Assembly (NCBI GenBank): GCA_020746875.1
Contig: JAGTJL010000002.1
Location: 3,410,001-3,474,000 of the forward strand
Length of the DNA: 64,000 nt
Origin: Rhexocercosporidium sp. MPI-PUGE-AT-0058
Lineage: Eukaryota; Ascomycota; Leotiomycetes; Helotiales
Direction of reading: 5' to 3'
The notes beneath the pieces were generated by a model that worked only from the letters and a program-made list of their open reading frames with translations, did no database searches and had not been told where the DNA came from. The position numbers and the translations under genes are program-made. Shown piece after piece: positions 23,821-36,392 of this stretch. The stretch's first letter is position 1. Every line of letters begins with the position of its first letter.

Positions 23821-25708
23821 TCAACTCAACCCCAACCCCCCACCAGAAACACCACCAACTAACATCCTCTTCGCCGCCGCCTTCCCATTCTCCCCCGCGA
23901 GGGGGTTTGGATAATACCACGCAGCCGCCGCGATCACCATATAAACAAGCACACACAGCGCACCCTCCAAATAATTACTCTTCCCATCCCTCAAAAAGTT
24001 CCCCACCACGAGAATAGCTAGGATCAACATGACCATATCGAACAGTTCAAAGTTCAAATCCATTTGTTTACCGAGGCCCCAGGAGACGATTATGACGAGC
24101 GGGGCATTAAAGAGGGCAGTTTGAATGGTGGCGCCGAGGACGTGAGAGAGTGCGAAGTTCATTTGGTTGTCCCAGGCTTCGTCCATGGCTGTTAGATGCT
24201 CGGCGGCCTTTTCGACGATGGGTACGAGGATTAGACCCATGAAGGCGTCTGAGACGTGGTATTCTTCGACCTGGAGGGGGGTGTCAGTGGATTGTTGTCG
24301 CGGCGCGGGGTTGGGATAAGAGGGGGGCTTACTATGTAGTGGATTTGTTCGACGAGACCAATTGCGATGATGGTTACTAGGGCGATGGAGACTGCGAGAG
24401 CGACGACGCATTCAGTGAATGTGAGCCTGTAGAGTATTAGCATAGGGTTCCGTGTACAGAAGAACGATTTTGGTTCTTGAGATTTGTCTCTTGAGCAGAG
24501 TAGAACGCTGTTTCAAGTCCAAACAGGGCGAGTACATACTTAGCTTTCCTCAGATCCTTATGTCTATCCTCATCCATCATCTCATCGTTCTCAAAGAGAT
24601 CATCATAAAGACCATGGTGTGAGTGCATTTGGAACCAGACGTATATAGCATAAGCGACCATGAGGAGGATTGAAGCGATACGTGAGATCATGACGACTTT
24701 GTGATCGAGTTCCTCTGGACCGACTAGCTCGCCATTGACCAGAGCGGAGTGGAATGCAACTGGGACGCTGAGACCGAGTCCGCTATGAATTTGTTAGCTG
24801 CTTGTACTTTAGAGCCACAGAGATGGAAATAGAGAGGGCAGGATAGATATCCTAGGGGAAGGGTTCACGTACGCAGTCAAAAGCAATCCACTACCGACCT
24901 CACTAACAGCCTCATGAAACTTCTGCTCATCCCTCTTCATCCCCCCAATAAAGAAGCACATGCCCAAACACAGTAATAATGTGGCCAGAATCGAACCCAG
25001 AATAGCAGCCCTAATAACCTGGAACTGATTTTTTGTCAAGAGGACCATGAAGAGCACAATCTCCACCACTGATCCCAATGTAGTTTCGAGAAGAACACCG
25101 AAGACTTTAGGGAGTTTGCGAGCGAGTTCTTGACCTGCGAATCCGACGAGATTAGCACAGGGGACCATGGCGATGTAGTTTAGAATGAAGATTGTGAGGT
25201 GGGCATCGGGTTTGGCGTAGCGGACTGCAATTGCGGCGGGGACGACGGGCCAGAGCAGGTTGACGACTTTGGAGGCATCTGTGTGTTAAGAGATAAATAG
25301 TCAGCAATGTTCCTCAGTATGGCTTACAGCATCCCAAAGCGGCAATACTGAGCCCCGCGACAACCAGCAACTAGCAAGAGAAGATAACGTACAACTAGCA
25401 GATTTCCAACAAATCTTCAAGAACTTGAACGGGTGAAAGCCACGTCTGCCACTCTCGCCCTCAGGCTGTATACCATTGAAGACCTTGCTCTTCTCATTAT
25501 TTCCATTACCGTTTCTGCTCCGTGAGTTGGTATGCGTGGGGAGGATGCCGCCATGAGGCTTCTCGCGCGCGGTCGAGTCGTTGCTGACGGTGGGGTAGTC
25601 CCAAGGTGCGCTAGGTTGCGATTCTCTTCTGCTTCCTCGACGACTGCTGTGGCGGTGGCTGTTGCTGCTGCTGCTAGCTTTGGTGCCTCGTTGGAATATA
25701 CCGGGCAT
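23821..25708 (-). CDS. Calcium/proton exchanger (CAX) family antiporter
   Basis: Vacuolar-type cation/H+ antiporter of the CAX (Ca2+:cation antiporter) superfamily. Exons 25708-25393, 25278-24873, 24782-24540, 24426-24333 and 24270-23821 close the frame with 502 residues. The N-terminal 100 residues are a polar, Ser/Arg-rich tail starting MPGIFQRGTKASSSSNSHRH. Eleven or so hydrophobic helices follow. The first alpha repeat reads VFGVLLETTLGSVVEIVLFM and the second GLILVPIVEKAAEHLTA, so the usual GNxxE signatures are changed (GSVVE and EKAAEH) while the Glu residues remain. The frame is open upstream of 25708 to an ATG at 25897, but that stretch looks like untranslated leader; MPGIF is preferred. 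Ion specificity is uncertain because of the altered signatures. Confidence 0.9.
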
Positions 25709-27795
25709 GATTGTGAGCGGTGATAGTGATGGATGGGATGGGATGGTATGTCTTGGCTGAGGTCTTGGTCTTGTCGATGGCGTCTTGGTATCGACAGAAA
25801 GTGATTGAGAGTTTGCTTGAGTGAGTCGTGGTCGTGGTCGTACAGTGCCTTCTCGTGTCGTGGTGGTGAGCGTATTGCACGTTGCTTTTTGAAGCACAAC
25901 TCGTGAATCAACCGATCAATCAATCAATTGGCCGCTCCGTATGTCAACAATCCATAATTATCTCCAGCAAATGAAGTTTCGATCGTAGATATCGAAATTG
26001 AAAAAGATGGGAAAGTCCGTCTCTTCTTTCCCCCCTTTTGAAGCCGGCTGAAGTCGAAATTAAAGCTTCGTTCCAAGATCCAAGTTTCGAGACAAGGTTC
26101 CAGTACCAAGACGTCCCACGTCACAAAAGCCTTGGCTCTTGCACCAACGGCAAGGCTTGACTGGGAATACACACAGGCGATTGGTTGTGTTCATGCGGAG
26201 TGATGGATATATACTTGACTATTTATCTGGGCGCTGGAAACCAAGGAAGGAGATGGCGGGCTGGATTGTGCTTGTTGTGCTTGTTGTGCTTGTTGTGCTT
26301 GTTTTTGATTTCTGGAGATACGATGGATGGATCATGGGTTGGTGGAAAGGGGAATTGAGTTACGAGTCTACTGTATCTTCATCAAGAAGTATAAATTCGA
26401 TGGCATTGGTAAAAGACGGGCAATTATTTTGTATAACTGCAAGTCAGTATCATTCCGTCCAAATTATGCTTGAAGACCTGAATAGAAAAGTGCTTCTCCT
26501 CGATCCTCGGTCCATGATCCGCACCACTATCTTCCAAATTCGCGTAGCGCACTCAGCACTTTACACCGCCACACCTCCCTTTGAAAAAGACGGGTAAACG
26601 CAGATCTACTGATCTAGATCTAGATCTATCTCAAGCCGTTCAGATTACACCAATCGTCTCGTCCCCATGTCATGTCATCGATCACAACTCATTAGAGCTG
26701 AGCTTTATTACCTACTTAACTCGTTCTATGATTTCTATCGGTAGTCCACCCAGGGCCGCCTGGAATAATCAACCGGTCGCACTCTCGCATCTCGCATCTC
26801 GCAACCTGGATTACCGAAGCAATAAATCTCAGAGTTCTTTAAGCATGATATCCCCACTACGAGGCTGTACGATACGGAGTGGAGTGAGTGTTGATACTCG
26901 TCTCGTCCGAAACTTCAGAACTTCAGAACTGGAAACTCAAAGTCTGATGGACTAACGTAGAAGGTAAGGTTGACGTTCGGGTATACCCGCTGACAGGTCA
27001 TGTCGCCCGTGTTTGAAATGAAAGTAAGCAAGGGATTCATGTTAATATGTCAGTATGTACGTATGTACGCATGCAGCAGAGGATGATGGGGAGATTGATT
27101 GACTTTCATGTCATGGCGAGGTAGAGAGGCTCTTCGTGTGGACGGTACGAAAATCATAAAAACTTACTTATAAACAAGGCTTTAGTTACATTTATATGAC
27201 TAAATTATACTCATAAGTTTATATAAGTCTAACATTAATTATTATAGTGAGAAAATGTCTCCTTCCGCACTGCTGAGGGTGTGCCAAAAATCGGCAGCTT
27301 CCTAGCCACACGAAGAGAGAGGTAGGCAGGGTCAATTGTTTCTACAGGGAAGGTAGAGAGAGAACAGTGCTGAACTGCATAAAAAAGTATGATGCTGAGT
27401 GCTAAGGCAGGCACGCAGCAAGGAAAACCCAAGCTCTTCAAGCAATTGAGGCTGAGTGTTTCCGCGTTCGTTTCTTGAGGTCTGACGAAGTGTTCGAAGG
27501 GAAGGGTAGGGTCGGGTACCTAGTACCTAAGGAAGGAGGGTAATTATGAGGCATTTGATATCAGCTCTTCTGATACAGGAAACGATCCCAGGTGAGCTGT
27601 AACAACATACTTCATTCAAGGTTGTCTGCAACAGCCCACTTCATTCACTCGGACATCACTCGAAGGCCGCAAGTTGCGTTCTCGTCTTTGCACGCCACTG
27701 TGCAAACATCTTTGAATATAAAATACACGGCTAGCGCTCGAATACAGTGGAGAGTTCTTCCGTCAATCTTTCCCTCCCATTACACAAACAGCCCA
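25709..27795. other. Intergenic region, nothing recognised
   Basis: This contains the CAX promoter and the 3' side of prohibitin. A 9-base tandem repeat (TTGTGCTTG, about four units) lies at 26267-26303 and makes an artificial Val/Leu-rich open frame. No gene supported. Confidence 0.4.
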
Positions 27796-28820
27796 TTACT
27801 TTTTGTTCTTGTCCTCATATCCCTCAACAACGTTCAATCCCAAGCCCTCGGAATCCAAGTACACCTTATTACGTCCGCCAGCATCCTGGAGGATCTGGGC
27901 AATTGCACGCGCGTTCTCGATTCTCTTCAAGTCGACGTATGAGCGGGACTTCTTGATGGCGTCTCCGATCAGCTCGGCGGAGCGGGCTTCTCCCTGTGCG
28001 CGGACTACCATGGCTTGTTTCTCTTGTCGGGCCTTGTCAACAACAAAGGCAGCTCGTTGGGCTTCCTGTTGGGCTACTTGCTTGGCTTCGACTGCGGCTG
28101 TGAATTCAGGGGAGAATGCAAGGTGCTGGGAGTAATCAGTAAGTGGGTTAGGATAATATTTGGGTGCAACATACAGTCAAGGAGACATCGTCCAACATGA
28201 TGTCAAATCTCGCGGCACGCTTGGACAAGTTTTCTCTGACCAATCTTGCAACATTCTCACGCTGAGTGATCAGCTGAGAAGCATTGAATTGTGCCACCAC
28301 GCTCTTCAACACCTCATTGACAATCGAAGGCAGAACTCTCTCATCATAATCCGTGCCTAGTGTTCGGTATATTTGCGGAAGGGCATCAACTCGTGGTCTG
28401 GAGAGGACACGGCATGTAATGTTGACCATCTGCAAATCCTTGGTTCCGGTAAGAGAAGCAACGTTGCGTGGCTTCGCTCGCACATCGTAGTCTATCGGAG
28501 TCTCGAACCATGGGATCTTCAAATGGGTTCCTGGAGAGCGAAGCTGTTAGTCGCCTCCTCAGAGCTTCAAACATGTGCAATGCAGTCTGCGTACCTTCTC
28601 CGTAGATCTCCTTGCTCACGCCGCCTACTCTCGTGTATTTGATAGCTCTGTGACCACCATCGACGTTGAAAAGCGCATTGTTTCCGACCATTAGAGCTCC
28701 TCCCAGCAGCAGTAGACCTCCGAATCCTCCGGCCATTCCCTTGGGTGATGGACCGCCGCTCTTGCCGGCCTGATTGGCCATCCGCTGAAGCCTCTTCCAT
28801 GCATCCTGAGGGTTGGACAT
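27796..28820 (-). CDS. PHB2: Prohibitin 2, mitochondrial
   Basis: Subunit of the prohibitin ring complex of the mitochondrial inner membrane, which with PHB1 scaffolds and protects membrane proteins and regulates m-AAA protease. Exons 28820-28595, 28530-28175 and 28125-27796 give 303 residues, the normal length. The N-terminal membrane anchor is [20 protein letters not shown] (about residues 31-50). The SPFH/PHB domain follows: [53 protein letters not shown] and [20 protein letters not shown]. The C-terminal helix is a charged coiled coil ending EGYEDKNKK. Introns (64 and 49 bases) are GT..AG. It is divergently oriented from the CstF-64 gene 550 bases away. Confidence 0.97.
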
Positions 28821-29369
28821 CTTGGCCGATCGGAGAGGAGCGTCGAGATGATGTAGGTAGAGGTGGTGATGGTGATGATGTCTTGTGAGAACCAAAGGTC
28901 TAAATCTCCAGAGATCCAAATGTTTAGGTACTAGTGCATTTTCAGCCGCGCTAATTTCTCCACACTCTTTCTCTTTGTTAGCGCCACCTCACATGCCCCG
29001 GCCTGGATCAAATTCAGACCTCAAAGCCTCTCCAGACAAACCTCCATCCGCATTCAACAACACCACAACACTTTTGAAGAACTAACTTGGCACATGTTGA
29101 GCTGCACCGGGCAGAAGACGAGGGATACACAGCTTTAGAATAGCCAGAAACACTTTTCCCAAAAGACTTCTGTGCCATTTCCTCTCTCCTCTACCTATTC
29201 ATTCTCCTCTGCTCTGCTCTGCTCTACATACTTGAAGGTGATAAGTGATCCTTCACATTCCTGAAGAACAGACCAGATCAGAACAACGAATTTGCTGTCG
29301 CCAGCTTCCTGTGTGATCTTGCTTCCATCCATCTCTTGCTAGACTCGGGCGTCTGAACTCGCTCCAACA
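28821..29369. promoter_or_regulatory. Divergent intergenic promoter, PHB2 / CstF-64
   Basis: About 550 bases between the start codons of two housekeeping genes transcribed away from each other. It must hold both promoters. A CTCTG tandem run is present at 29204-29222. No specific factor site is called. Confidence 0.5.
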
Positions 29370-30521
29370 ATGTCCAAACCACCGTCCAAGTCTGTCTTTG
29401 TGGGCAATATCCCTTACGGTGAGTGACACCTTCAAGCGTTGTCGCACAGGACTGACAATTGGCAGGCCTTACAGAAGAACAGATCATTCGCATATTTAGC
29501 ACAGCAGGAAAGGTGCTGAACTTCAGACTGGTGTACGATAGAGAGACCGGGCGACCAAAGGGCTTTGGTTTTGTCGAGTTCCCAGATTCAGGTTCGTTGT
29601 TCTCCAAGTTGCGCTCACCTTTCAGCGCGATATAACTGACCTCCTTCCTCGCGTCCAGACTCCGCAGCCTCTGCAGTACGAAATCTAAACGACCATGAAA
29701 TCATGAATCGCAAACTGCGCGTTGACTTCTCCAACGACGGAGATAACGAGGATACTGTGAGCTATACTCTTCTACCTTTCCCATTGCACACTTGCTAACA
29801 AACCAAGTCTGCGCCTGCAGGATATCAACATCCCCCTCCTCCAATGCCGATGCCAATGCAGATGCCATCCAACGGCTTCCCTCCCCCTCCAATGCAAGAC
29901 GCAACCCCTCGAACCTCCTCAATTCCTCCTCTCCCCCTCGGCGTTGACCTCCCAGCAGGCCTCAACTGCCCCGACGCAATCTCCCGAACTCTCAATACCC
30001 TCCCACCCGCACAACTCCTCGACGTGCTCTCCCAGATGAAAACCCTCGCCACTACCGACGCCGCGCGTGCGACCGAACTCCTGCACCAAGCACCCCAGCT
30101 CTCCTACGCCATCTTCCAAGCCCTCTTGCTCATGGGTCTCGTGTCAACTGAAGCACTCTCCTCAGTCGTCGAACAAGCATCAGCTGCTCCACCTCTTCAT
30201 ATCCCTCAACAGCAGCAACAACAGCAGTATGTCGCTCCACCAGGAAGTTATCCACCAGGTTTCCCGCCTCCACCTCCACATATGAGTGGCCAATTGGGTA
30301 TGCCAATGGGGACACCACCTACACACGGACAGGCATATCCTCCCCCTCCTCCTCAGCAGCGGGCGCCTCCTCCTCAGCAACAGCCACAACAGCAGCAGTC
30401 GAACCCTGATACGGATGCGTTAATGGCACAGGTTATGGCTATGCCGCAGGAGTTGATTGATAGTCTGCCACCGGCGGATAGGGCACAATTGTTGGCTTTG
30501 CGGGCGAGCTATGGAAGGTAA
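29370..30521 (+). CDS. CstF-64 / Rna15-like RNA 3'-end processing factor
   Basis: RNA-binding subunit of the cleavage stimulation factor (yeast CF IA), which recognises U/GU-rich sequence next to the poly(A) site in the nucleus. Exons 29370-29418, 29466-29591, 29659-29756 and 29808-30521 give 328 residues. A single RRM occupies residues 8-85, with RNP2 SVFVGNIPYG and RNP1 GRPKGFGFVEF. The hinge that binds CstF-77/Rna14 follows (LNTLPPAQLLDVLSQMKTLA, then LLHQAPQLSYAIFQALLLMG). A low-complexity Pro/Gln region comes next. The C-terminal three-helix domain that binds Pcf11 ends the protein (PQELIDSLPPADRAQLLALR). All parts are in family order, so I am confident. Start ATG in context CAACAATGTCC. 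Confidence 0.96.
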
Positions 30522-32035
30522 TTGGGGGAAGATACACAATCATGCAATACAAACAGAGCAGATACGGGACCCTTTTTCCTATGCCAGATAAAGGAGATTA
30601 TATTCTGGATCTGGGCTTTCGGATCTGGGTTGAAAGGCACGAAAATGCTTGTTAGGGGGACATTGTTGTATTCTACGACCTGTGTTTTGCTGGCTAAGAA
30701 TTAGCACAGCACAGCACAATAATGAAAGCTTCTATATGAAAACATCTACCTTTGAACAGTCGATATTCTCTAACTTCGAAGTGCTATAGCTTTACCTCGG
30801 AGCTTCATCAAGTGCTGAAAGCTTCACTATCTGCTACATGTATCCCTGTATTTTTGTTTCCTACAAAGTACGAAAATGACAAAACAGTAAGCACCACTTC
30901 ACTAAATTTACAAAATTCAACATTGCGAACTCTCTATCTCCCTCCCAGCCTCTTACTAACGAATTACATCCCACTCTTGTCTTCTCTTCTCTTCTCTCCC
31001 TCCGTCTCACATCACACAATCACACATCAAATCACATCACATCCCAGCCCACCCAGCGGATGTGGCGCACACATCCCCCCCCTCATCGCCAAGCCCCGCT
31101 AGAACACGCTCACCTGCCGCAACAGGCATCAAGTCGAAGCTTCGCTGGACATCGCCCCATGGCCGACAGTAGTATTTTAATAGAGTTGTAAGTACCTTCG
31201 TGTGGGAGGTTACGACCATTACAGAGTTTGATCTTTTTGACGTGTAATTATTACCTTATTACATAAAGTTTATCCCCCCCACTTTCTTCTGGGATGAGTG
31301 ATGGACCTAGGTATTAATGGGCAATAAATTTCCTATAATATTCAAATGTGAGGAAAAGTATTTTGAAAATGGCCTCATACTTCGGTCGTTGTTTGGTAAA
31401 ACCCTAACGGATCCGGTACCTACCAACAACTGCGGGGGTACTATACGATTCTATGTGACCTTCTACTCTCGGGCAGCTTATCATCCATTACCAACCTCCT
31501 ACCTTACCCAACTTGCTTGCTGCACTGCAGTGCTTTGATTTTTCCAGAAAATCTCGCCACTTCCTATCCACCATTTGACGTACACCGGTACCTGACGGCA
31601 TCTGCGGGTTCGAAAGCCATCCCATCCTATCTCTAGTCTAGTACTCTATGGGTAAAACTCCCCACGAAAGCCACCCAATTGCTTCAGCGGTACTCGCTCT
31701 CAGAGGGGATAAGATAGAGAGAAACCAACAGATGCGACCCCGATCTGCATTAAGCTTCAAGCCATCCAGCTTGGCATGCATAGAAGTGTAAGTATTGTAG
31801 CACCGAGCTAGGAAGCCCCAAAGGTAACGTAAAGGTTGATGCACATGGGCGTCTATCTAGGTATGCAGCTGCAAGCTGGTGGATTGGGGTATAAGTAAGC
31901 TATTCCCCTCATGTCGTACTCTTAGCCTTTTTGTTCCTGTCGAGCTCTTGGGTATTTGGTCTTCCTCTGCTTTCCTTCACTTGTGTTAAAACCACACACG
32001 GTACGATATCGAGAGGCTCAATCGAGGCCATCACG
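30522..32035. other. Intergenic region, nothing recognised
   Basis: This is the 3' side of CstF-64 and the promoter of the peptidase gene. No gene supported. Confidence 0.4.
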
Positions 32036-34476
32036 ATGATGTCCCTCGTTCCAACCCCCCTGAGTCTTCTCACCCTCCTCTCCACCCTGCTCTCCCTCTC
32101 CACAGCAACCTACCCCACAACAAACACAAGCATACCTAACACAACGCAATTCACACCTGAAGCTATGCTCAGCGTCTCCCGGCGAGGACCAGCCCTCCCA
32201 AACGCCGCCGGCACACTAGCACTCTACACCACCTCGCAGTACAGTTTCAAAACCCATTCCAACAGCCACGGTCTCTGGGTCATGAATCTTACGAGCAAGG
32301 AGAGCTGGCTGTACACGAATTCTAGCGCGGTCAGTGATCCCAATTGGTTGGATGGGAATATGTTTGTTTGGTTTGTGGGCGAGAAGGATGGAAGTACGAG
32401 TGTGGTTGTTGGGGATGCTACGACGCCGGATGCCGAGTGAGTTTTACTTCCCCTTAGCGAAATTTGCACTTAATTACGGGTTCGACTGTGTCGTCTTAGA
32501 GTTTTTTTTTGTACTAATCTTATAGCTAACGCAACTAGACCTATTTCTGCTGGCTCCATTCCTGGTCCTGCCAGTGGACTTAAACTTGTTTCAACTGCTA
32601 ATGGTACCTGGGGCTACGCCTTCACTGGCTCTGCTGCTCCAAATGGAACGGTTTATAATTCAGCTCTTGCCAAGAAACCTCTTTCCTCCGGTATGATGTA
32701 TACCAAGATCTTTGTTCGACATTGGGATGCTTGTAAGTGGCCCTCTTTTTTTTGTCCGACTTTTACTAACAAATTTCAGATGTCACGCCTTACAAAAACA
32801 GTGTTTGGTACGGAACATTATCGTCTCAGAGCAGTAATGGGACTGCTGGGTTCTCAATCAGCGAGCCGATCAACGCCTTGAATGGGACAGGATTCGAATC
32901 GCCGGTTCCTGTCACGGGAGGAACTGATCAGTAAGTGCTCATCCCTTCCAGTAGACAGGGAAAGTCTAAAGTGTTCAGATACGCAATCAGTGGAACAGGT
33001 CTCGCATTCGTAGCAAAAGACCTCAACCTGCTCGACCCAATCTACACCAAATCAGACGTCTGGTATATTCCACTCTCGAGCTTCACCTCCGCACCACCTG
33101 AACCTCAAGCAGTTCTCACGCCCGGATTCGAAGGTGCTTCCGCCGCACTCGTCTTCTCGCCGACCAATCCCTCTCTCTCTTTCGTCCGCATGAAGGAAAT
33201 CGCATATGAAGCAGACAAGAAGCGCATCTTTACCATCCCAGACGTGACTAAGAACCTAACCGCCACCGAATTCTACGCCACCGACGACGGAATTGGATCC
33301 TGGGACCGCAGTCCCAACTCGCTCGTCTACAGCAAAGACGGAAAGACTCTCTACGCTATCGCTGGAGATTTTGGACGTGTGAGGCTGTGGAGTCTCTCGT
33401 CTGATCCTGCGCAAGCTAAGACTCCAGCGCTGGTTTTCGGTGAAGGTGGAGTCTCTGATGTGCAATGGCTCGATGGCGATAAACTCCTCGTAAGCAGCAG
33501 CAGTTACCTCGACAACTCCATCTACTCCTCCGTCGACCCATCTACAGCAGCCAGCAGGAATGCCACAAGCGGCATCACGCTCCTCTCAGCCAACCTAAAC
33601 TACGGCTCCAAATGGGGACTCTCCCGCAGTCAAATCTCTGACATATACTACAAAGGCTACGGCGACTATATGGTGCACGCCTTCGTCATCAAGCCCTCAA
33701 CATTCAAGCCCAACACAACCTACCCCTTAATGTTCTACGTGCACGGCGGCCCCCAAGCCGCAACTGCTGACGTCTGGTCCAACAGATGGAATATGCTCGT
33801 CTGGGCCGAACAAGGCTACGTCGTCGTAGCATTCAACCCCACGGGCTCCACAGGATTCGGCCAGAACCTCACCAACGGTATCCAGAACCAATGGGGTGGC
33901 CGCCCGTACCAAGACCTCGTTCTCGGCTGGGAATATATCGAGTCTAACCTGCCCTACGTGGATACCTCACGCGCCATGGCTCTCGGCGCCTCATACGGAG
34001 GGTACATGATGAACTGGATACAGGGCAATGATCTAGGACGTAAATTCAAAGCCCTGTTCACGCACGACGGACCGTTTAGTACTCTTTCCATGCCTTCGTC
34101 TGAGGAACTCTGGTTCCCGCAGCATGATTTCAATGGCACTTTGGCCAAGAACTGGGATAACTACGCGCGGTGGAACCCAGCGAACAGAACCGATCAATGG
34201 GCCACCCCTCACCTCGTCGTGCATAATGAACTCGATTACAGATTACCAATTAGTGAAGGCTTGGCGACGTTTAACATGCTGCAGGAACGTGGGGTGCCGA
34301 GTAAAATGCTTATCTTTCCCGATGAGAACCATTGGGTCTTGAAGCCGGAGAACAGTTTAGTGTGGCATAAGACGGCGATGGATTGGTTGAATGGGTATGT
34401 GGGTTTGCCTAAGTACTCGAAGCCAGGGGATGAGGGGTTCAGGGCGACGTTGATGAATGGGGAGTGGGTTTATTAA
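32036..34476 (+). CDS. Secreted dipeptidyl peptidase 5 (S9 family)
   Basis: Secreted serine peptidase of the DppV group (S9C), which removes dipeptides from peptides outside the cell. Exons 32036-32436, 32539-32732, 32780-32930 and 32979-34476 give 747 residues, close to Aspergillus DppV. The signal peptide is hydrophobic (LVPTPLSLLTLLSTLLSLST). A beta-propeller domain covers the first two thirds. The alpha/beta-hydrolase domain starts near YPLMFYVHGGPQ. The catalytic triad is visible: Ser in LGASYGGYMMNW, Asp in VHNELDYRLP and His in FPDENHWVLKP. Many NxT/S sites (NTT, NLT, NGT) fit a secreted glycoprotein. Two ATGs occur at 32036 and 32039; either may start. Confidence 0.95.
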
Positions 34477-34692
34477 GCGGTTGGAAGAGGTAGATGCTGA
34501 AGGGAGCTAGATACTTGAGATATATAATATGACCGATAATAGCACATGAATACGAACATGATGAAAGTGCCGAATACCACAGAATTCAAACGCCATAAAA
34601 CGATACAGTACACAAATACAAAAGTCTCGCTAAACCAAAGTCAACAAACACATCCGCACAGATCAAATATTCGTAGCCGCATACCCTGGCGC

Positions 34693-34923
34693 TCACCGAT
34701 ACTTCTCCGGAAACCTTCTCCTATGTTCCTCCCTCTCCCGAGTAGCCTTCCTCGACCGACACTCAGATCAGAGATCATACTGCTCGTGTACAGTCGCGCT
34801 GAGCCAGGTACAGGGTCTGGCGCTGCGGTTGTTGACGAATGCTTGGCAGGCTTCAGTGCGGATGTGCGTTCAGTGCGTTCGGTGCCCGCAGAGGGTGGAG
34901 TGGTAGTAACTTGGATAGCACAT
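34693..34923 (-). pseudogene. Small cysteine-rich ORF with two in-frame TGA codons
   Basis: From an ATG at 34923 in context AACAAAAATGTGC, a 77-codon frame reads MCYPSYYHSTLCGHRTH, TGA, THIRTEACQAFVNNRSARPC, then TWLSATVHEQYDL, TGA, SECRSRKATREREEHRR and RFPEKYR before a final TGA at 34693. The spacing of Cys and His and the basic tail resemble the small Cys-rich fungal proteins that start MC..; the second TGA sits where a Cys would be natural (YDL-x-SEC). No intron removes the stops. I take it as a recently broken small gene. The family is not named and the call rests on pattern only. Confidence 0.45.
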
Positions 34924-35457
34924 TTTTGTTTACTTGTTTGTTTAATTGTAGTGGTGGTGATAGTGGTATGGTGTTGAGTCTGTAGGATGGGAGATGGATG
35001 CTGAGGGACATATAATTAAAGTCGGGGTGGAAAATTTGGCATCATATATTGAGTAGTGCTTTATATAGAGGGTTGGGCGTGCGTTATCGGTGAATGGATT
35101 CGAATTGCTAAATCACATTTAATGTACTGTACTTGGAAGATAGAGATGCGAATCTGTACAACCGCACGTCACACGTGCTTGCAGTTCTACTGTCGTGCAT
35201 GAGTCGATCGCGAACTGAGGAGGATTCAAAGACAGATTGAGTGACGAATAACATGTTTTAATCCACCTATCTTGGCTTGCTCAACGACGCAGCGTCTAGC
35301 ATTTCTGGACGTCTATCTAATTATCGTTGACGTGTTCATTTTCGTTGTCAGGTATCGAGATCCTCAGCATCCCCAAAACTCATCTTCGCACCCAGACACA
35401 ACAGACCCGGTACCAATAAAAAATATGTGATAAACATTAACCTAACTTTCTTCTTTT
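34924..35457. other. Intergenic region, nothing recognised
   Basis: A short region between the small Cys-rich ORF and the 3' end of the epimerase-like gene. No feature supported. Confidence 0.35.
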
Positions 35458-36392
35458 TCACCCTCTCTTAGCGACGCTCTTAAGCTCCCTCCCCCTCCTC
35501 AATAACTCCGCATTTTCCAGCGTCTGCATATTCCCACCGTTTATGGCGGTGTCTAGCAACACAGCAGCCAACGCATCAACCCCCACAGAAGGCAACAGAC
35601 TCATAACCAAATTCTTCACCCCATTTCCTTTTGATAACACGAAAGCCGGTCTTGCAATGAAAGATTCAAACCCTTCATTAGTCTCCGCGAAGGAGATGAG
35701 ATTCAGTTCCGCCTCGCCCTGGGGTGTGGTGTCAGTCAGATTCAAACCACACCAAGCGAAACGAAACCAACGGAACCTCACCGACCAGGTTTTCCTAAAC
35801 TACAGAAGATAGAAACCCCGGATGAAACATAGCAAAACAGAGTTAGGTAAAATACGTACAGCGACTTTCCTCCCCTCCTCAAAGAACCAAACCGACGCCT
35901 TCTGATCCCTCACAACGACGAACCCGCTCACGAAGACGAATCTGAACGGCCTTTCGCGACGGCGTGGGAGAGTTGAGAGAGCTTTCATAGCTGCAACTGT
36001 GTAGTCGACTGTTACAAGGCGGGTTGTTTGCGGGCTGGTTGATTTCGCTCCTATGCTCCTGGATTGCGATATTTCATTAGTACTTGAACCAGAGCCTAAA
36101 CATCGGGAGTAGTTTAAAGGGGAGCGGGTAAGGTGGGTAGGTAGGCAGGTAGGTAGGTTGAAATTGATTACCAGATACATCCCTCCGCGCCTTCCAACTG
36201 CTTTAAAATTTCGGGTGTGTAGGAAAGGAAGTCTTCGATAATTATCACGGTTAACTTTCGGTTTGTTGTATATTGAGAAGGGAGGGGTTTCCGAGATAGT
36301 GCAATGATAGATGTTATGTCTGGATGCGAGAGGGCTTGAGTTAGGATTTCGGTTCCTATGAAGCCGCTGGTGCCGGTGAGTATGATCTTCAT
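35458..36392 (-). CDS. NAD(P)-binding Rossmann protein, epimerase/NmrA-like
   Basis: Short atypical SDR-type protein. Exons 36392-36172, 36058-35860 and 35718-35458 close the frame to 226 residues. The N-terminus holds the dinucleotide-binding motif: MKIILTGTSGFIGTEILTQA (TGxxGFIG). It is followed by SIIALSRKPLP and, in the second exon, TVDYTVAAMKALSTL and FRFVFVSGF. The third exon has FESFIARPAFVLSKGNG, similar to the YxxxRP segment of uncharacterised fungal epimerase-like proteins. A classical catalytic YxxxK is not evident, so catalytic activity is uncertain. Introns are 113 and 141 bases. No partner genes nearby. Confidence 0.82.

Noticed and set aside
26139..26597. 152-codon frame with a VVLVVLVVLV stretch that looks like a membrane helix
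   Set aside because: The stretch is produced by a 9-base minisatellite and the rest has no recognisable content.
34546..34977. 143-codon plus-strand frame after the peptidase gene
   Set aside because: It is antisense to the small Cys-rich minus-strand ORF and has no motif of its own.
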